Shown: positions 44,771 through 53,572, counted from the first letter of the stretch. The stretch is DNA of 64,000 nucleotides from Marivita sp. (GCF_022763305.1 NZ_JALEGT010000072.1:1-64000), one strand, 5' to 3'. The notes: generated by a model not told the origin, from the sequence alone. Numbers and translations: made by a program.

Positions 44771-45904
44771 ATGCTGAATGACAAACCCCTCAACGGCGTG
44801 CGCATCGTCGAGGTCGAAGGCATCGGTCCCGGTCCGTTTGCCGCGATGATGCTGGCCGATCTGGGCGCAGATGTGATTGTCGTGCACCGGCCGCGATCTG
44901 GTCCCGTGGTCGGGTTGAAGGATCGTCCCGTCACCGACCGGGGCAAACGGTCGCTTGTGCTGGATCTGAAATCGGATATCGACCGGGCTGTATGCCTTGA
45001 CCTTATTGCCCTTGCCGACGGTCTGATCGAAGGGTTCCGCCCCGGTGTCATGGAGCGGCTTGGCTTGGGTCCCGATGTCCGCCTCGGGCGCAACCCGCGC
45101 CTTGTCTATGGTCGGATGACCGGATGGGGGCAGGACGGGCCTTTGGCAAACCGCGCGGGGCATGACCTGAACTATATCGCGCTGTCGGGCGCCTTGTGGT
45201 CGTCCGCTCTGGAAGGTGAGCGCCAGAGCGTGCCACCGACGCTGGTCGGCGACATTGGTGGCGGGGCACTTTATCTGGTTGCCGGGATGCTGTCCGGCAT
45301 CATCGCTGCCGGGCGCACCGGGCGGGGGACCGTTGTCGATGCGGCGATCTATGACGGCGCGGCGCATATGCAGAACCTGCTCATGTCGATTGCGGGTGCC
45401 GTTGAGGAGGGACCATCCGCGCAGGCCAATCCGCTGGTCGGTGCACATTGGTCCCGCACCTATCGTTGCGCCGATGGCGGATTCATCAGCGTGCAATGTC
45501 TCGAGCCGAAATTCTATGCCGAGTTCCTGAGCAGACTTGGTCTGTCTGAAGACGCCGATTTTGCGATGCACCAATTCGACCGGGCGGCGTGGCCCCGGCT
45601 GTCTGCAAGACTGTCGGATATTTTCTCCGCACAGAGCCGGTCGCATTGGGAAAATGTCTTCGCTTGCAGCGATGCCTGCGTCGCGCCTGTCCTGTCGCCG
45701 CGCGAAGCGTTTGCCCATCCGCAGAATGCGGCACGTCAGACGTGGCACGAAGTTGATGGCACAGTGCAAGCTGCCGCCGCTCCACGCTTTGGCGGGCAAC
45801 CTCCCGCGCCGCCAGAAAAGGTTCGGGCACGCGGGCAGGACACCGAAACGATCCTCGCCGCGCTATCGGCGTCAAAAGGCTGGCCTGACCGGACCGAGCC
45901 GTGA
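44771..45904 (+). CDS. CaiB/BaiF family CoA transferase (alpha-methylacyl-CoA racemase-like)
   Basis: Class III CoA-transferase-fold enzyme of 377 residues. LLADLGADVI-type sequence MLADLGADVIVV near the N terminus, GRMTGWGQDGPLANRAGHDLNYIALSG (the active-site block of alpha-methylacyl-CoA racemases) and LVGDIGGGALYLVAGML are present. The GHD(L/I)NY motif favours racemase over transferase. The start at 44771 has GGAAAGG upstream; the track's frame starts inside the divergent MFS gene. It converges on the XRE regulator gene, whose stop adjoins. Confidence 0.88.
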   Translation: MLNDKPLNGVRIVEVEGIGPGPFAAMMLADLGADVIVVHRPRSGPVVGLKDRPVTDRGKRSLVLDLKSDIDRAVCLDLIALADGLIEGFRPGVMERLGLGPDVRLGRNPRLVYGRMTGWGQDGPLANRAGHDLNYIALSGALWSSALEGERQSVPPTLVGDIGGGALYLVAGMLSGIIAAGRTGRGTVVDAAIYDGAAHMQNLLMSIAGAVEEGPSAQANPLVGAHWSRTYRCADGGFISVQCLEPKFYAEFLSRLGLSEDADFAMHQFDRAAWPRLSARLSDIFSAQSRSHWENVFACSDACVAPVLSPREAFAHPQNAARQTWHEVDGTVQAAAAPRFGGQPPAPPEKVRARGQDTETILAALSASKGWPDRTEP

Positions 45905-46753
45905 TCACGGCAGCGCCTCGCGCAACTCATTCAGATGGTCCGGAAAGGACCGTGCAGTGATGCGGGCTTCGCGCACCAGATTGTCGAAATGGTCCGAGAA
46001 CGCCCGCACCCGCTGGGTGTCGCGGAAAGCGAGATAGTTGCTGCCCAGATAGATCACCGCCAGCAATGGTCCGAAGACGGTGATCGGCGCGGAATAGACC
46101 TGTCGTGCGTCAAACAGGTAAATGCGCATCCGGGGATAGAGCGCCTTTGTCAGGTCGAGCCAGTGATCGACCTGGCGCAGGCGCACGTCCTTCGGCAGAT
46201 CGGCGTAATATCCCGAGCCTTCGACAAAGCTGTGGAGTTCGAACAGGGGCATGGCGATTTCGTAATCCGACGCGGACTGACGCATCCAGGCAAGGCGATT
46301 GGCCGAGGCTGTGATCGCCTGCGCCGTGGTGCGGCCCAGATGCGGTTCGTATTCCCAGGTCAGCACGTCATTCGTCTTGAGCATGTCCGGCAGTGCGGCA
46401 GGCACGTAGCGGATCTTGTAACCTTCCGCCTCGCGGTGCCAGTCGAAGATTTGCTGGTCCACCAGGGCGCGCGGTGCATTTGTCAGCGTCAATGCGCTTG
46501 CCAGAAGGTCGGTCGCGTTTTCAGGATGTTCAGCCAGCCCCAGCAGCCAGTCGGCGGATACGCCGAGGGCACTGGCGCAAGCGCCGACCACATGGGCGTT
46601 GGGCAGCCGTGCTGCGTCGTCCCGCAAGAGCTGCGAGATGGTTGACCGGTCGATCCCGGTCCGCCGGGCCAGTTCGCTCTGGTTCGTGCCCGCCCGCCGG
46701 ATCGCGATAAGCAGGCGGGTGCGAAACAGATCGGCGCGTTGCAGCTTGTGCAT
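45905..46753 (-). CDS. XRE-family transcriptional regulator with C-terminal sensor-like region
   Basis: 282-residue protein. The N-terminal Cro/C1 HTH (about 8-68, TRLLIAIRRAGTNQSELARRTGIDRSTISQLLRDD) is followed by a roughly 200-residue C-terminal region of unknown fold (YKIRYVPAALPDMLKTNDVLTWEYEPHLGR ...). The start at 46753 was preferred because the homologous domain begins there; the track frame adds 24 residues. Two palindromes lie in its upstream region. It is divergent from a fatty acid desaturase gene and may control it. Confidence 0.85.
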   Translation of the reverse strand: MHKLQRADLFRTRLLIAIRRAGTNQSELARRTGIDRSTISQLLRDDAARLPNAHVVGACASALGVSADWLLGLAEHPENATDLLASALTLTNAPRALVDQQIFDWHREAEGYKIRYVPAALPDMLKTNDVLTWEYEPHLGRTTAQAITASANRLAWMRQSASDYEIAMPLFELHSFVEGSGYYADLPKDVRLRQVDHWLDLTKALYPRMRIYLFDARQVYSAPITVFGPLLAVIYLGSNYLAFRDTQRVRAFSDHFDNLVREARITARSFPDHLNELREALP

Positions 46754-46771
46754 GTTACGAAACACCCAATG

Positions 46772-46802
46772 CGTGACAAAAATCACGGTTATAGACAATT
46801 GT
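46772..46802. promoter_or_regulatory. Palindromes between XRE regulator and desaturase genes
   Basis: CGTGA-CAAAAA-TCACG (46772-46787) and ACAATTGT (46795-46802) lie in the 107-bp divergent spacer. They are candidate binding sites for the XRE protein, either autoregulatory or acting on the desaturase gene. Confidence 0.45.
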
Positions 46803-46860
46803 GCACCGTTCTCAGAATTCTGCAAGCCGCCTGAGCGGACTAGTCTGACCCCCGGAATTC

Positions 46861-47805
46861 ATGGGGTTTTTTATGACAGACATGCCTTTGCCGAGATTGG
46901 CAGAGCTGCGCCGCGTGGCCGAATGGCCGACGCTTCTGATGCTGGGCGTCACCTACGGGCTCTGGGGTCTTGCCACCGTCTGGATCACCGATATCTCCAT
47001 CTTCCTGGCCATTCTCATCTGCGCATGGACAGCCGCGCAGCACTCGTCCCTCACCCACGAGGCGCTGCATGGGCACCCTACGCGCAGCAAGCTGGTCAAT
47101 GCAGCACTTGTCTTTCCGCCCCTCACCGTGGTGGTGCCCTACCTTCGGTTCCGGGACACGCATCTTGCGCATCACAGGGATGAGCGTCTGACCGATCCCT
47201 ATGACGACCCCGAGTCCAATTACCTCGACCCGACGGTCTGGGATCGCCTGCCGCAATGGCGCAAGAAGCTGTGCCGGATCAACAACACGCTTGCAGGACG
47301 TTTGATCCTCGGGCCGATCCTTGGCCAGGTGTCCTTCATGGCGGCTGACTTCCGGCTCATCCGGACCGGTGACCGCCGCGTTCTGGCCGGGTGGCTTCTG
47401 CATATCCCTGCGGTCGCGAGCGTTGTCTGGTGGATGCTCTCGGTGGCGGAGATGCCCGTCTGGGCCTGGTTGCTGTCCGTCTACCTGTCGCTGTCCATCC
47501 TCAAACTGCGCACGTTCCTCGAACATCGCGCCCATGACCGCACCACCGCCCGTACCGCGATTGTCGAGGATCACGGGCCGTTCGGACTGCTGTTCCTCTA
47601 CAACAATCTGCATGTGGTGCATCACATGCATCCGGGCGTGCCATGGTACGCCCTGCCGGATCTTTACCGGGCCCGGCGCGCACAGTTTCTCGCGGCAAAC
47701 CAGGACTACCGCTATCGCACCTATGCCGAGGTTGCGCGCAAGTACCTGTTCCGCGCCAAGGATCCCGTGCCGCATCCTCTCTACCGGGATGGACAAGCGC
47801 GCTGA
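46861..47805 (+). CDS. Fatty acid desaturase-family membrane di-iron protein
   Basis: 314-residue membrane enzyme with four to five hydrophobic segments and the three histidine clusters of the desaturase/hydroxylase superfamily: HEALHGH, HLAHH and HVVHHMHP. It probably introduces a double bond or hydroxyl into a lipid acyl chain or related lipid. ATG at 46861 was used; an in-frame ATG at 46873 is also possible. The DMT transporter gene follows after 19 nt. Confidence 0.87.
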   Translation: MGFFMTDMPLPRLAELRRVAEWPTLLMLGVTYGLWGLATVWITDISIFLAILICAWTAAQHSSLTHEALHGHPTRSKLVNAALVFPPLTVVVPYLRFRDTHLAHHRDERLTDPYDDPESNYLDPTVWDRLPQWRKKLCRINNTLAGRLILGPILGQVSFMAADFRLIRTGDRRVLAGWLLHIPAVASVVWWMLSVAEMPVWAWLLSVYLSLSILKLRTFLEHRAHDRTTARTAIVEDHGPFGLLFLYNNLHVVHHMHPGVPWYALPDLYRARRAQFLAANQDYRYRTYAEVARKYLFRAKDPVPHPLYRDGQAR

Positions 47806-47824
47806 GCTGACGCCATAGAGGCGC

Positions 47825-48727
47825 ATGGAACTCTGGATCGTCGCCAGCGTCGCAGCCGCATTGTTTCAGACCATCCGGTTCATGCTGCAAAAAGTGCTGA
47901 GCATGGATGTGCTGAGCACCGCCGGCTCGACCTTTGCCCGTTTTGCCTATGCCGCGCCTGCCGCGCTGCTGGTCACTGTCGCCTATCTCTGGGGACAGGG
48001 GGCAGCGGTGCCCGTGCTCGACGGCTGGTTCTGGTTCTATGCACAGCTGGGGGGCGTGTCGCAGGTCCTGGCCACGGTCTGTGTTGTCGCGTTGTTCCGG
48101 CAGCGCAATTTCGCCGTGGGAATCACGTTCAAGAAAACCGAAGTGATCCAGACAGCCATTGTGGGTGTCGCGCTCTTTGGAGCCGAGGTGTCGCTGGCGG
48201 GGTGGGGTGCGATCCTGATCGGGCTGATCGGTGTTCTGCTTCTGTCGCGCACGCCTGGACTTGAGCAGGGTATCTGGGCCAGCCTGACAAGCCGGGCCAC
48301 GGTGCTGGGCCTGACCTCCGGGTTCTTCTTTGCCTTCTCGGGCACCAGCTACCGGGCGGCGTCCTTGCAGATCGACAGCAAGGATGCATTGCTGCGGGCC
48401 GCCGTCACCCTGACCTGCGTGACCGCGTCGCAATTCATCGGCATGGCACTTTGGCTGCGCTGGCGCGAACCGGGGCAGCTCAGCGCCGTGTGGCGGGCGC
48501 GCAGGGTGGCGGTCTGGGTCGGGTTGACCTCCATGGCGGGATCGATGGGGTGGTTCACCGCCTTCACGTTGCAGACGGCCGCCTATGTTCAGGCGGTGGG
48601 CCAGATCGAACTGATCTTCTCGCTCATGGCGTCGGTGCTGTTCTTCAAGGAACGCGTCACCGCGCGCGAACTGGTCGGGATCGGGTTTCTCGCCCTGTCG
48701 ATCCTGACCTTCATCCTCGTGATCTAG
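47825..48727 (+). CDS. DMT (EamA-like) family transporter
   Basis: 300-residue inner-membrane protein with ten hydrophobic helices in two EamA-like halves. The second half ends with GQIELIFSLMASVLFFKERVTARELVGIGFLALSI, a characteristic EamA block. Substrate unknown; such proteins often export amino acids or metabolites. It is close behind the desaturase and convergent with the Nudix gene. Confidence 0.88.
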   Translation: MELWIVASVAAALFQTIRFMLQKVLSMDVLSTAGSTFARFAYAAPAALLVTVAYLWGQGAAVPVLDGWFWFYAQLGGVSQVLATVCVVALFRQRNFAVGITFKKTEVIQTAIVGVALFGAEVSLAGWGAILIGLIGVLLLSRTPGLEQGIWASLTSRATVLGLTSGFFFAFSGTSYRAASLQIDSKDALLRAAVTLTCVTASQFIGMALWLRWREPGQLSAVWRARRVAVWVGLTSMAGSMGWFTAFTLQTAAYVQAVGQIELIFSLMASVLFFKERVTARELVGIGFLALSILTFILVI

Positions 48728-48739
48728 TCGGAGACGATC

Positions 48740-49444
48740 CTAGTCCGTCATGGGGTGGCCATGGATCCGCAGGAACAGGCTTTCCTCGTCATCGTTTCGA
48801 AAGAACGGGACAGAGGCGGGCGGATGCGGATCGGTCACGCGCGCGGCCACTTCGGCCAGCACAACTTCGGTGATGAAGGGCAGATCAAAGCTGCGCACCT
48901 TGTCGAGTGCGATCCACTGCAGATGCGCCAACTCGTCGGATGCGGCAGAAAAGTCATCCGGGTCGCTGGCAAGATCATCGGCATCAAGCAGGAAGAACCG
49001 CGCATCGAATCTCCGGGGACGGCCCGGGGGCGTGATGGCACGGAAGACGAATTGCAACGGTGCAGCCGTCGGCACATGGCCGCTGGACGCGAAGCCGCGC
49101 CATGCGTCCGGCGGGGTGTCCCATGTGCCGGGACGCCCGAGAATCTGCCCGGTCTCCTCCCACAATTCGCGGATCGCGGCGGCCGCCAGCATCGGGGCGC
49201 GGTCCGGGACCACGCCATCCGCAAGCCGTCCGTGACACAGCGGAGCGAGGGGTTCGGCAAAAGGCACATTGGCGTCCTCGGGATCCGCTGCGCCGCCGGG
49301 AAACACGAACTTGTTGGGCATGAACGCCGCCGTCGCACCGCGCTGGCCCATAAGCACGCTGGGTTGGTGGGAACGATCCCGCAGCACGATCACGGTGGCC
49401 GCGTCCCGGATGGCGGTCTTGTCAATCGGTCCCTGTTCGGTCAC
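48740..49444 (-). CDS. NUDIX hydrolase, NUDT19-like
   Basis: 234-residue Nudix protein. The Nudix helix AAIRELWEETGQILG is intact, but it is separated from the upstream VFPGGAADPED segment by a roughly 35-residue insert, as in the NUDT7/19-type enzymes that act on CoA derivatives. The start is a GTG at 49444. It begins 27 nt after the DUF983 stop and is probably co-transcribed with it. Confidence 0.87.
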   Translation of the reverse strand: MTEQGPIDKTAIRDAATVIVLRDRSHQPSVLMGQRGATAAFMPNKFVFPGGAADPEDANVPFAEPLAPLCHGRLADGVVPDRAPMLAAAAIRELWEETGQILGRPGTWDTPPDAWRGFASSGHVPTAAPLQFVFRAITPPGRPRRFDARFFLLDADDLASDPDDFSAASDELAHLQWIALDKVRSFDLPFITEVVLAEVAARVTDPHPPASVPFFRNDDEESLFLRIHGHPMTD

Positions 49445-49471
49445 GCCTGCCCCTTTTCTTTGGCCAAGGGA

Positions 49472-49867
49472 TCAGGACGCGCTGTCAGCGAACCCGTGCA
49501 TCTGTCGTGACCATTGAAACGCCACGATCGCCCCTTTCAGTCTGGGCAGAAGGTAGAGCGTCAGCGCGACGCAGCCAACTGCGAAGATCGTGAAAAGCAC
49601 CAGTGGCTCCGGGCGAAAATTCACGAACACGATATGCAGGAGAGGTGCCATAAGATGTCCGACGATCAGGATCGTCAGATAGGCCGGGCCGTCATCGGCA
49701 CGGTGATGGTGCAGCTCTTCGCGGCACACGGGACAGGTGTCGCGTACCTTGAGATAGCCGCTCAATAACGGACCGCTGCCGCATTTCGGGCACTTCCGCC
49801 GCCAGCCCTTGCGCAAGGCCGGCCATGTCGGACGCTCGTCCTGATCTGTCACGTGTGATGTGGTCAT
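49472..49867 (-). CDS. DUF983 family membrane protein with zinc-ribbon-like cysteines
   Basis: 131-residue protein. Two CxxC pairs (CPKC and CPVC) in the N-terminal 50 residues are followed by a His-rich stretch (EELHHHRADDGPAY) and two membrane helices (about 65-110). This matches DUF983. The ATG at 49867 has GGGAGAG upstream; the track's frame to 50788 is a long artefact. First gene of a pair with the Nudix hydrolase. Function unknown. Confidence 0.87.
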   Translation of the reverse strand: MTTSHVTDQDERPTWPALRKGWRRKCPKCGSGPLLSGYLKVRDTCPVCREELHHHRADDGPAYLTILIVGHLMAPLLHIVFVNFRPEPLVLFTIFAVGCVALTLYLLPRLKGAIVAFQWSRQMHGFADSAS

Positions 49868-50101
49868 GTTCGCTCTCCCACGCCCAAGATGGCGACGCCC
49901 GATAGGGATGAACAGTGACCAAACTGTCCTTGCGGCTGGATGTCGCAAATCACGCAGCCGTGACCCCGCATCTGCATTTTCTGCGACGGAAGTTTCGATC
50001 TGTCCCGTGAAACACAGTGGATGCCAGAGAGACAGGGTGTCGCTCTGGGCCAGTGTTGAAAGGATCCGGCAAGACCGCCGGACATGGAAAGGAAAAGAGA
50101 C

Positions 50102-50590
50102 ATGACCATGAAGAAGCAGGTTTCCGCACTCGTGATCGCAGCGCTTCTGGCCAGCACCGCCGGGATGGCCTTTGCCCAGGATGCGGATTCGCGGGCAGAG
50201 CGCCGGGCGCAGGCCTTTGCCGAGCTCGACACAAATGGGGATGGCAGCGTGTCCGCCGAGGAATTCGCCACGCGTCCCAACCGCTTTGCCCGCGCCGATA
50301 CGAATGGGGACGGCGTTCTGAGCGCGGAAGAGATCGTTGCCGCCGGTCAGCAGCGCGCCGCAGATCGCGCCGACCGCATGATCGCGCGACTGGATGCCAA
50401 TGGCGACGGGGCTCTGTCCGAGGACGAGCTGACCGCGCGCCGCGATCCCGCCCGCATGTTTGATCGGCTGGATGCCAATGACGATGGCGTGGTGAGCGCC
50501 GAGGAATTCGCCGAGCTGCGCATGGGCGACCATGGCGGCAAGCGCGGCGGGTTTTGGGGCGGCAAGCGTCACGGTGGCGACAACCGCTGA
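50102..50590 (+). CDS. Secreted EF-hand calcium-binding protein
   Basis: 162-residue protein with a cleavable signal peptide (KKQVSALVIAALLASTAGMAFA). Four EF-hand loops are visible: DTNGDGSVSAEE, DTNGDGVLSAEE, DANGDGALSEDE and DANDDGVVSAEE. All keep Asp at positions 1, 3 or 5 and Glu at 12, so calcium binding is likely in the periplasm or outside. The C terminus is Gly/Lys/His rich. It lies upstream of the ECF sigma module, from which a perfect hairpin separates it. AAGGA precedes the ATG. Confidence 0.87.
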   Translation: MTMKKQVSALVIAALLASTAGMAFAQDADSRAERRAQAFAELDTNGDGSVSAEEFATRPNRFARADTNGDGVLSAEEIVAAGQQRAADRADRMIARLDANGDGALSEDELTARRDPARMFDRLDANDDGVVSAEEFAELRMGDHGGKRGGFWGGKRHGGDNR

Positions 50591-50601
50591 CCCCGAACAG
50601 C

Positions 50602-50631
50602 GCCATGAGCGATATGTGCATCGCTCATGGC
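50602..50631. other. 12-bp perfect hairpin between EF-hand and sigma factor genes
   Basis: GCCATGAGCGAT-ATGTGC-ATCGCTCATGGC. No T tract follows, so it may be a weak terminator, an attenuator or a dyad operator. It contains the ATG that the ORF track uses as sigma-factor start, which makes the later ATG (50669) the likelier start. Confidence 0.7.
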
Positions 50632-50668
50632 ACCTGATAGGCTTGATCTGAACCTGACACGCGGTGGA

Positions 50669-51268
50669 ATGACCCAGAGCCAGACCGATCCTGCTGCAGA
50701 AGCAGCCTTGCTTCGGGCCTATGCCGCCGGGGATGCCGACGCGGCGCGCCGTCTTGCGTCGACCTACACGCCCTTGGTGTTTGCGCACGCGGTGCGCATG
50801 CTCAACGACCGCGCCGAGGCGGAAGATGTCGCGCAGGAAGCCATGCTGAAGCTGTGGCGACAGGCGCCGGGATGGGATGCACAGGGAGGCGCATCGGTGC
50901 GCACGTGGCTCTACCGGGTCACGGCCAACCTCTGCATCGACCGGCTGCGCAAGACGCGGCCTGACGCGATGCCCGAGGATCTGGACGTGGCCGATGACGG
51001 ACCGGGGGCCGAGGCACAGCTACAGGCGCAGGCCCGGCAGATGGCGCTGGAAGAGGCGCTCATGCAGTTGCCGGACCGTCAGCGACAGGCCGTCGTGCTG
51101 CGACATATCGAAGGTCTGGGCAATACCGAGATTGCCCAGATCATGGACATTGGGCCCCGTGCGGTGGAAAGTCTGACCGCACGCGGCAAACGGGCCCTGA
51201 CCGCGCTTTTGGCCGGTCAGCGCAAAGGCTTGGGGTACACAGATGACACAGTCGAAACCTCCGTTTGA
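50669..51268 (+). CDS. ECF-type RNA polymerase sigma factor
   Basis: 199-residue extracytoplasmic-function sigma factor. Region 2 (AHAVRMLNDRAEAEDVAQEAMLKLWRQ) and region 4 (LPDRQRQAVVLRHIEGLGNTEIAQIMDIGPRAVESLTARGKRAL) are both present, linked by an acidic region. The ATG at 50669 was preferred; the alternative at 50627 lies inside a hairpin stem. It overlaps the next gene by 26 nt. The following two membrane proteins look like its regulatory partners. Confidence 0.9.
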   Translation: MTQSQTDPAAEAALLRAYAAGDADAARRLASTYTPLVFAHAVRMLNDRAEAEDVAQEAMLKLWRQAPGWDAQGGASVRTWLYRVTANLCIDRLRKTRPDAMPEDLDVADDGPGAEAQLQAQARQMALEEALMQLPDRQRQAVVLRHIEGLGNTEIAQIMDIGPRAVESLTARGKRALTALLAGQRKGLGYTDDTVETSV

Positions 51269-51584
51269 CGATCCGCTCGAGGCGGCCTTCGCCACGGCGC
51301 GTCAGTCGCCGCCGCAGCTCCCCGACGGGCTTCTGGCGCGCGTGGTTGCGGATGCCGAGGCGCAGATGCCACGCCCGGATCGGCCACCGCTCTGGCGGCA
51401 GATTTTTGGCGCGCTGGGCGGCTGGCCCGCGATGGCGGGTCTGGCCATGACGGCCTGTGTCGGCGTGTGGGCGGGGGGTGCGCTGACGGACGACCTGATG
51501 TTTTCCCTGACCCCAGTCGATGGCGCAACGCTGGATATCGGCGCGGGTCTTGGCCCGTTCGACCTGCTGTTGGTGGATGGCTGA
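51243..51584 (+). CDS. Single-pass membrane protein, likely anti-sigma factor
   Basis: 113-residue protein with a cytosolic N-terminal region of about 60 residues, one membrane helix (about 62-82, GWPAMAGLAMTACVGVWAGG) and a short outside tail. It overlaps the sigma gene by 26 nt and the next gene starts 1 nt after its stop. Position and topology suggest an anti-sigma factor, but no ASD/zinc motif (HxxxCxxC) is present. No family recognised. Confidence 0.65.
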   Translation: MTQSKPPFDDPLEAAFATARQSPPQLPDGLLARVVADAEAQMPRPDRPPLWRQIFGALGGWPAMAGLAMTACVGVWAGGALTDDLMFSLTPVDGATLDIGAGLGPFDLLLVDG

Positions 51585-51585
51585 C

Positions 51586-52068
51586 ATGACCGAGATGACA
51601 CAGACAAAAACCCCGCTCTGGATGCGACTGACGCTTCTTGTGTCACTTGCACTGAACCTTCTGGTCATCGGGGCGGTTGTCGGCTTTGTCGCTATGGGCG
51701 GCCACGACCGGCGACCGGATCGGGATCGGTTTGACTATGGGTCATTCTTCATGCGGGCTCTGGGCGATGACGACCGACGCGCGCTGCGGCGGGATTTCGA
51801 AGAGGGTTTGCGGGGGCAGGGACGCGATCGCGGGGCATTTGTGGGTGAGTTGCAGTCCACGCTCGACACTCTGCGCACGACACCGTTCGACCGCGATGCC
51901 TTCGCCGCGGCCTTGGCTGCCCAGTCGCGGGCCCGTGCCGAGCGTGAAGACATGGGTCGGGAAGTGTTGGCCAATCGTGTTGCTGCCATGAGCGATGCCG
52001 ATCGCGCAGCCTATGCGGACCGTATCGAAGAGCGCCTGACCGAGTTGGCAAACCGGGTTCGTCGTTGA
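51586..52068 (+). CDS. Periplasmic heavy-metal-sensor/CpxP-like protein
   Basis: 160-residue protein with an N-terminal membrane anchor (about 15-37) and a helical periplasmic domain containing DDDRRALRRDFEEGL and many Arg/Glu pairs, in the style of the periplasmic heavy-metal-sensor (CnrR/ZraP/CpxP-like) family. Third gene of the sigma operon. It probably senses envelope or metal stress and passes the signal to the anti-sigma protein; that is inference from order. Confidence 0.75.
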   Translation: MTEMTQTKTPLWMRLTLLVSLALNLLVIGAVVGFVAMGGHDRRPDRDRFDYGSFFMRALGDDDRRALRRDFEEGLRGQGRDRGAFVGELQSTLDTLRTTPFDRDAFAAALAAQSRARAEREDMGREVLANRVAAMSDADRAAYADRIEERLTELANRVRR

Positions 52069-52083
52069 GGGGTGAGCCTGTGC

Positions 52084-53481
52084 TCAGAAGGCCGCGCGGG
52101 CAGAGGCGACAGGGATGCCATGTTGAGCGGACTGGGCCTGCGCAATCTCGATCCGGTTTCGACCGTTCCGCTTGGCCTCGTAAAGCGCAGTATCTGCGGC
52201 GCGCCTGAGATCCATCGTTGAAACGCGTTCGGATCGGGAACGGAGTGCAATCCCGATGCTGATCGTTGCACGCACATGAGTGCCGTTTTCGATGGCGGTT
52301 GCACCGCCTGCCACCGCGTCGCGCAGCCTTGATGCGACGGCGCGTGCCTGACCCGGTCGGACATCCGGCAACACGATCAGGAATTCTTCGCCGCCATACC
52401 GCGCGATGAAATCGCCGTCGCGCAGGCTCGATTTCATGATCTGGGCGATACGCGAAAGAACCATGTCGCCGGCTGAGTGACCATGGTTGTCGTTGATGGA
52501 CTTGAAGTGATCGATGTCCGCGATCAACACGGCCAGCGCGCGCGGTTCTTCGGCCAGTGCCCGATCCGTTCGCGCAAGGTACTCCTCCATTGCGGTGCGG
52601 TTGTTCAACCCGGTCAGTCCGTCCACATAGGCCTTCCGCTCAAGATCGGTGGTCGCCCGGCGCTCGCGGTCGGCATCACGCCTGCGACGGGCGAGGCGCT
52701 GGATCCGCAGGACAAGCTCGGTCGCGCTGACGGTTGTGGGGACCTGATCATGTGCACCGAGATCCAGCGGCGAGGCCCCGGTTGCCGCGCAGTCGGTGAC
52801 AAAAAGGATGCGGCTGTGCTGGCTGACGGGATGGGTCAGCAGGGCGGCAAGGGTTTCACGAGCCTCATCGGTTTGCTGCGTTTCCCACAGGACGAAGACA
52901 TCGGCGTCTGGATGGGGCTCGCGCCGTGCGACATGCGCCGCCACGCGCCGGATCTCGATCCCTGAGTCCGCAGGGTCCGGTGCCGACATCGGCGCGGACA
53001 GGGTGCCCGTCACGAAACAGGCCACGGTCTTTGGTGCAAAGTCCACAGTCGGTTCGGACAAACCCGAAGCAATATGCGCTCCGGATCGGGCGAGATACAG
53101 GCCGGAGCCTTGCTGCAACCGCATGAAGCTGCGCATCCGGGCCCTGAGGTCGGCTGACTCGGCCGACATCTCGATCACGTCATGCGCTCCGTCCACCAGC
53201 GCGCTGACCCGTGCGGACTGGTTTTCGCGTTGCACGGCGACGACAAGCGTCGTGCCCTGGGTGGAGGGCGTGCTGCGCATGAGCTTGCAGAACTGGCGCA
53301 ACCGAAGGCCGGGGAGGTCATGTGCAAGGATCACGACTTCGGGTGCTTCCTTGCGGATCAGGGTAAGCCCTTCTGCCAGCGACTCGGCCAAATCTACGGG
53401 ATAGGCGGTGGTGTCGAGCTTTGCGCGCATCTGGATGCGGCGATGGCTCATGGCGTCGATGATGAGAACGGACCTTGGCAC
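52084..53481 (-). CDS. PleD-like diguanylate cyclase with degenerate receiver domains
   Basis: 465-residue protein with a PleD layout: receiver-like domain 1 (about 1-120), a second receiver-like domain (about 145-275), then GGDEF (about 295-450). The cyclase site RYGGEEFLIV is intact, and an RxxD inhibitory site (RDGD) lies five residues upstream. In receiver 1 the phospho-acceptor position (53) is Ala, the acidic pair reads D9-A10, and the conserved Lys is Met. The second domain is also divergent. It could thus be phosphorylation-independent. It converges on the sigma module and is divergent from a DUF3572 gene. Confidence 0.88.
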   Translation of the reverse strand: MPRSVLIIDAMSHRRIQMRAKLDTTAYPVDLAESLAEGLTLIRKEAPEVVILAHDLPGLRLRQFCKLMRSTPSTQGTTLVVAVQRENQSARVSALVDGAHDVIEMSAESADLRARMRSFMRLQQGSGLYLARSGAHIASGLSEPTVDFAPKTVACFVTGTLSAPMSAPDPADSGIEIRRVAAHVARREPHPDADVFVLWETQQTDEARETLAALLTHPVSQHSRILFVTDCAATGASPLDLGAHDQVPTTVSATELVLRIQRLARRRRDADRERRATTDLERKAYVDGLTGLNNRTAMEEYLARTDRALAEEPRALAVLIADIDHFKSINDNHGHSAGDMVLSRIAQIMKSSLRDGDFIARYGGEEFLIVLPDVRPGQARAVASRLRDAVAGGATAIENGTHVRATISIGIALRSRSERVSTMDLRRAADTALYEAKRNGRNRIEIAQAQSAQHGIPVASARAAF

Positions 53482-53572
53482 GGCAGCTCCGACATGGTGG
53501 CTTCTGTTAAGACTTTGCTCACCAATTCATTGCCGCTATTTGGTTAAAAAAGTGTTTGGGAAATATCTCAAA

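Noticed and set aside
43409-45799. 796-codon reverse ORF across the second MFS gene and the CoA transferase
   Set aside because: It is antisense to the CoA transferase and in another frame of the MFS gene. No domain or ribosome site supports it; it results from high GC content.
50627-50668. Earlier start for the ECF sigma factor
   Set aside because: The ATG at 50627 lies in the arm of a perfect hairpin and has no ribosome site; the ATG at 50669 was preferred.
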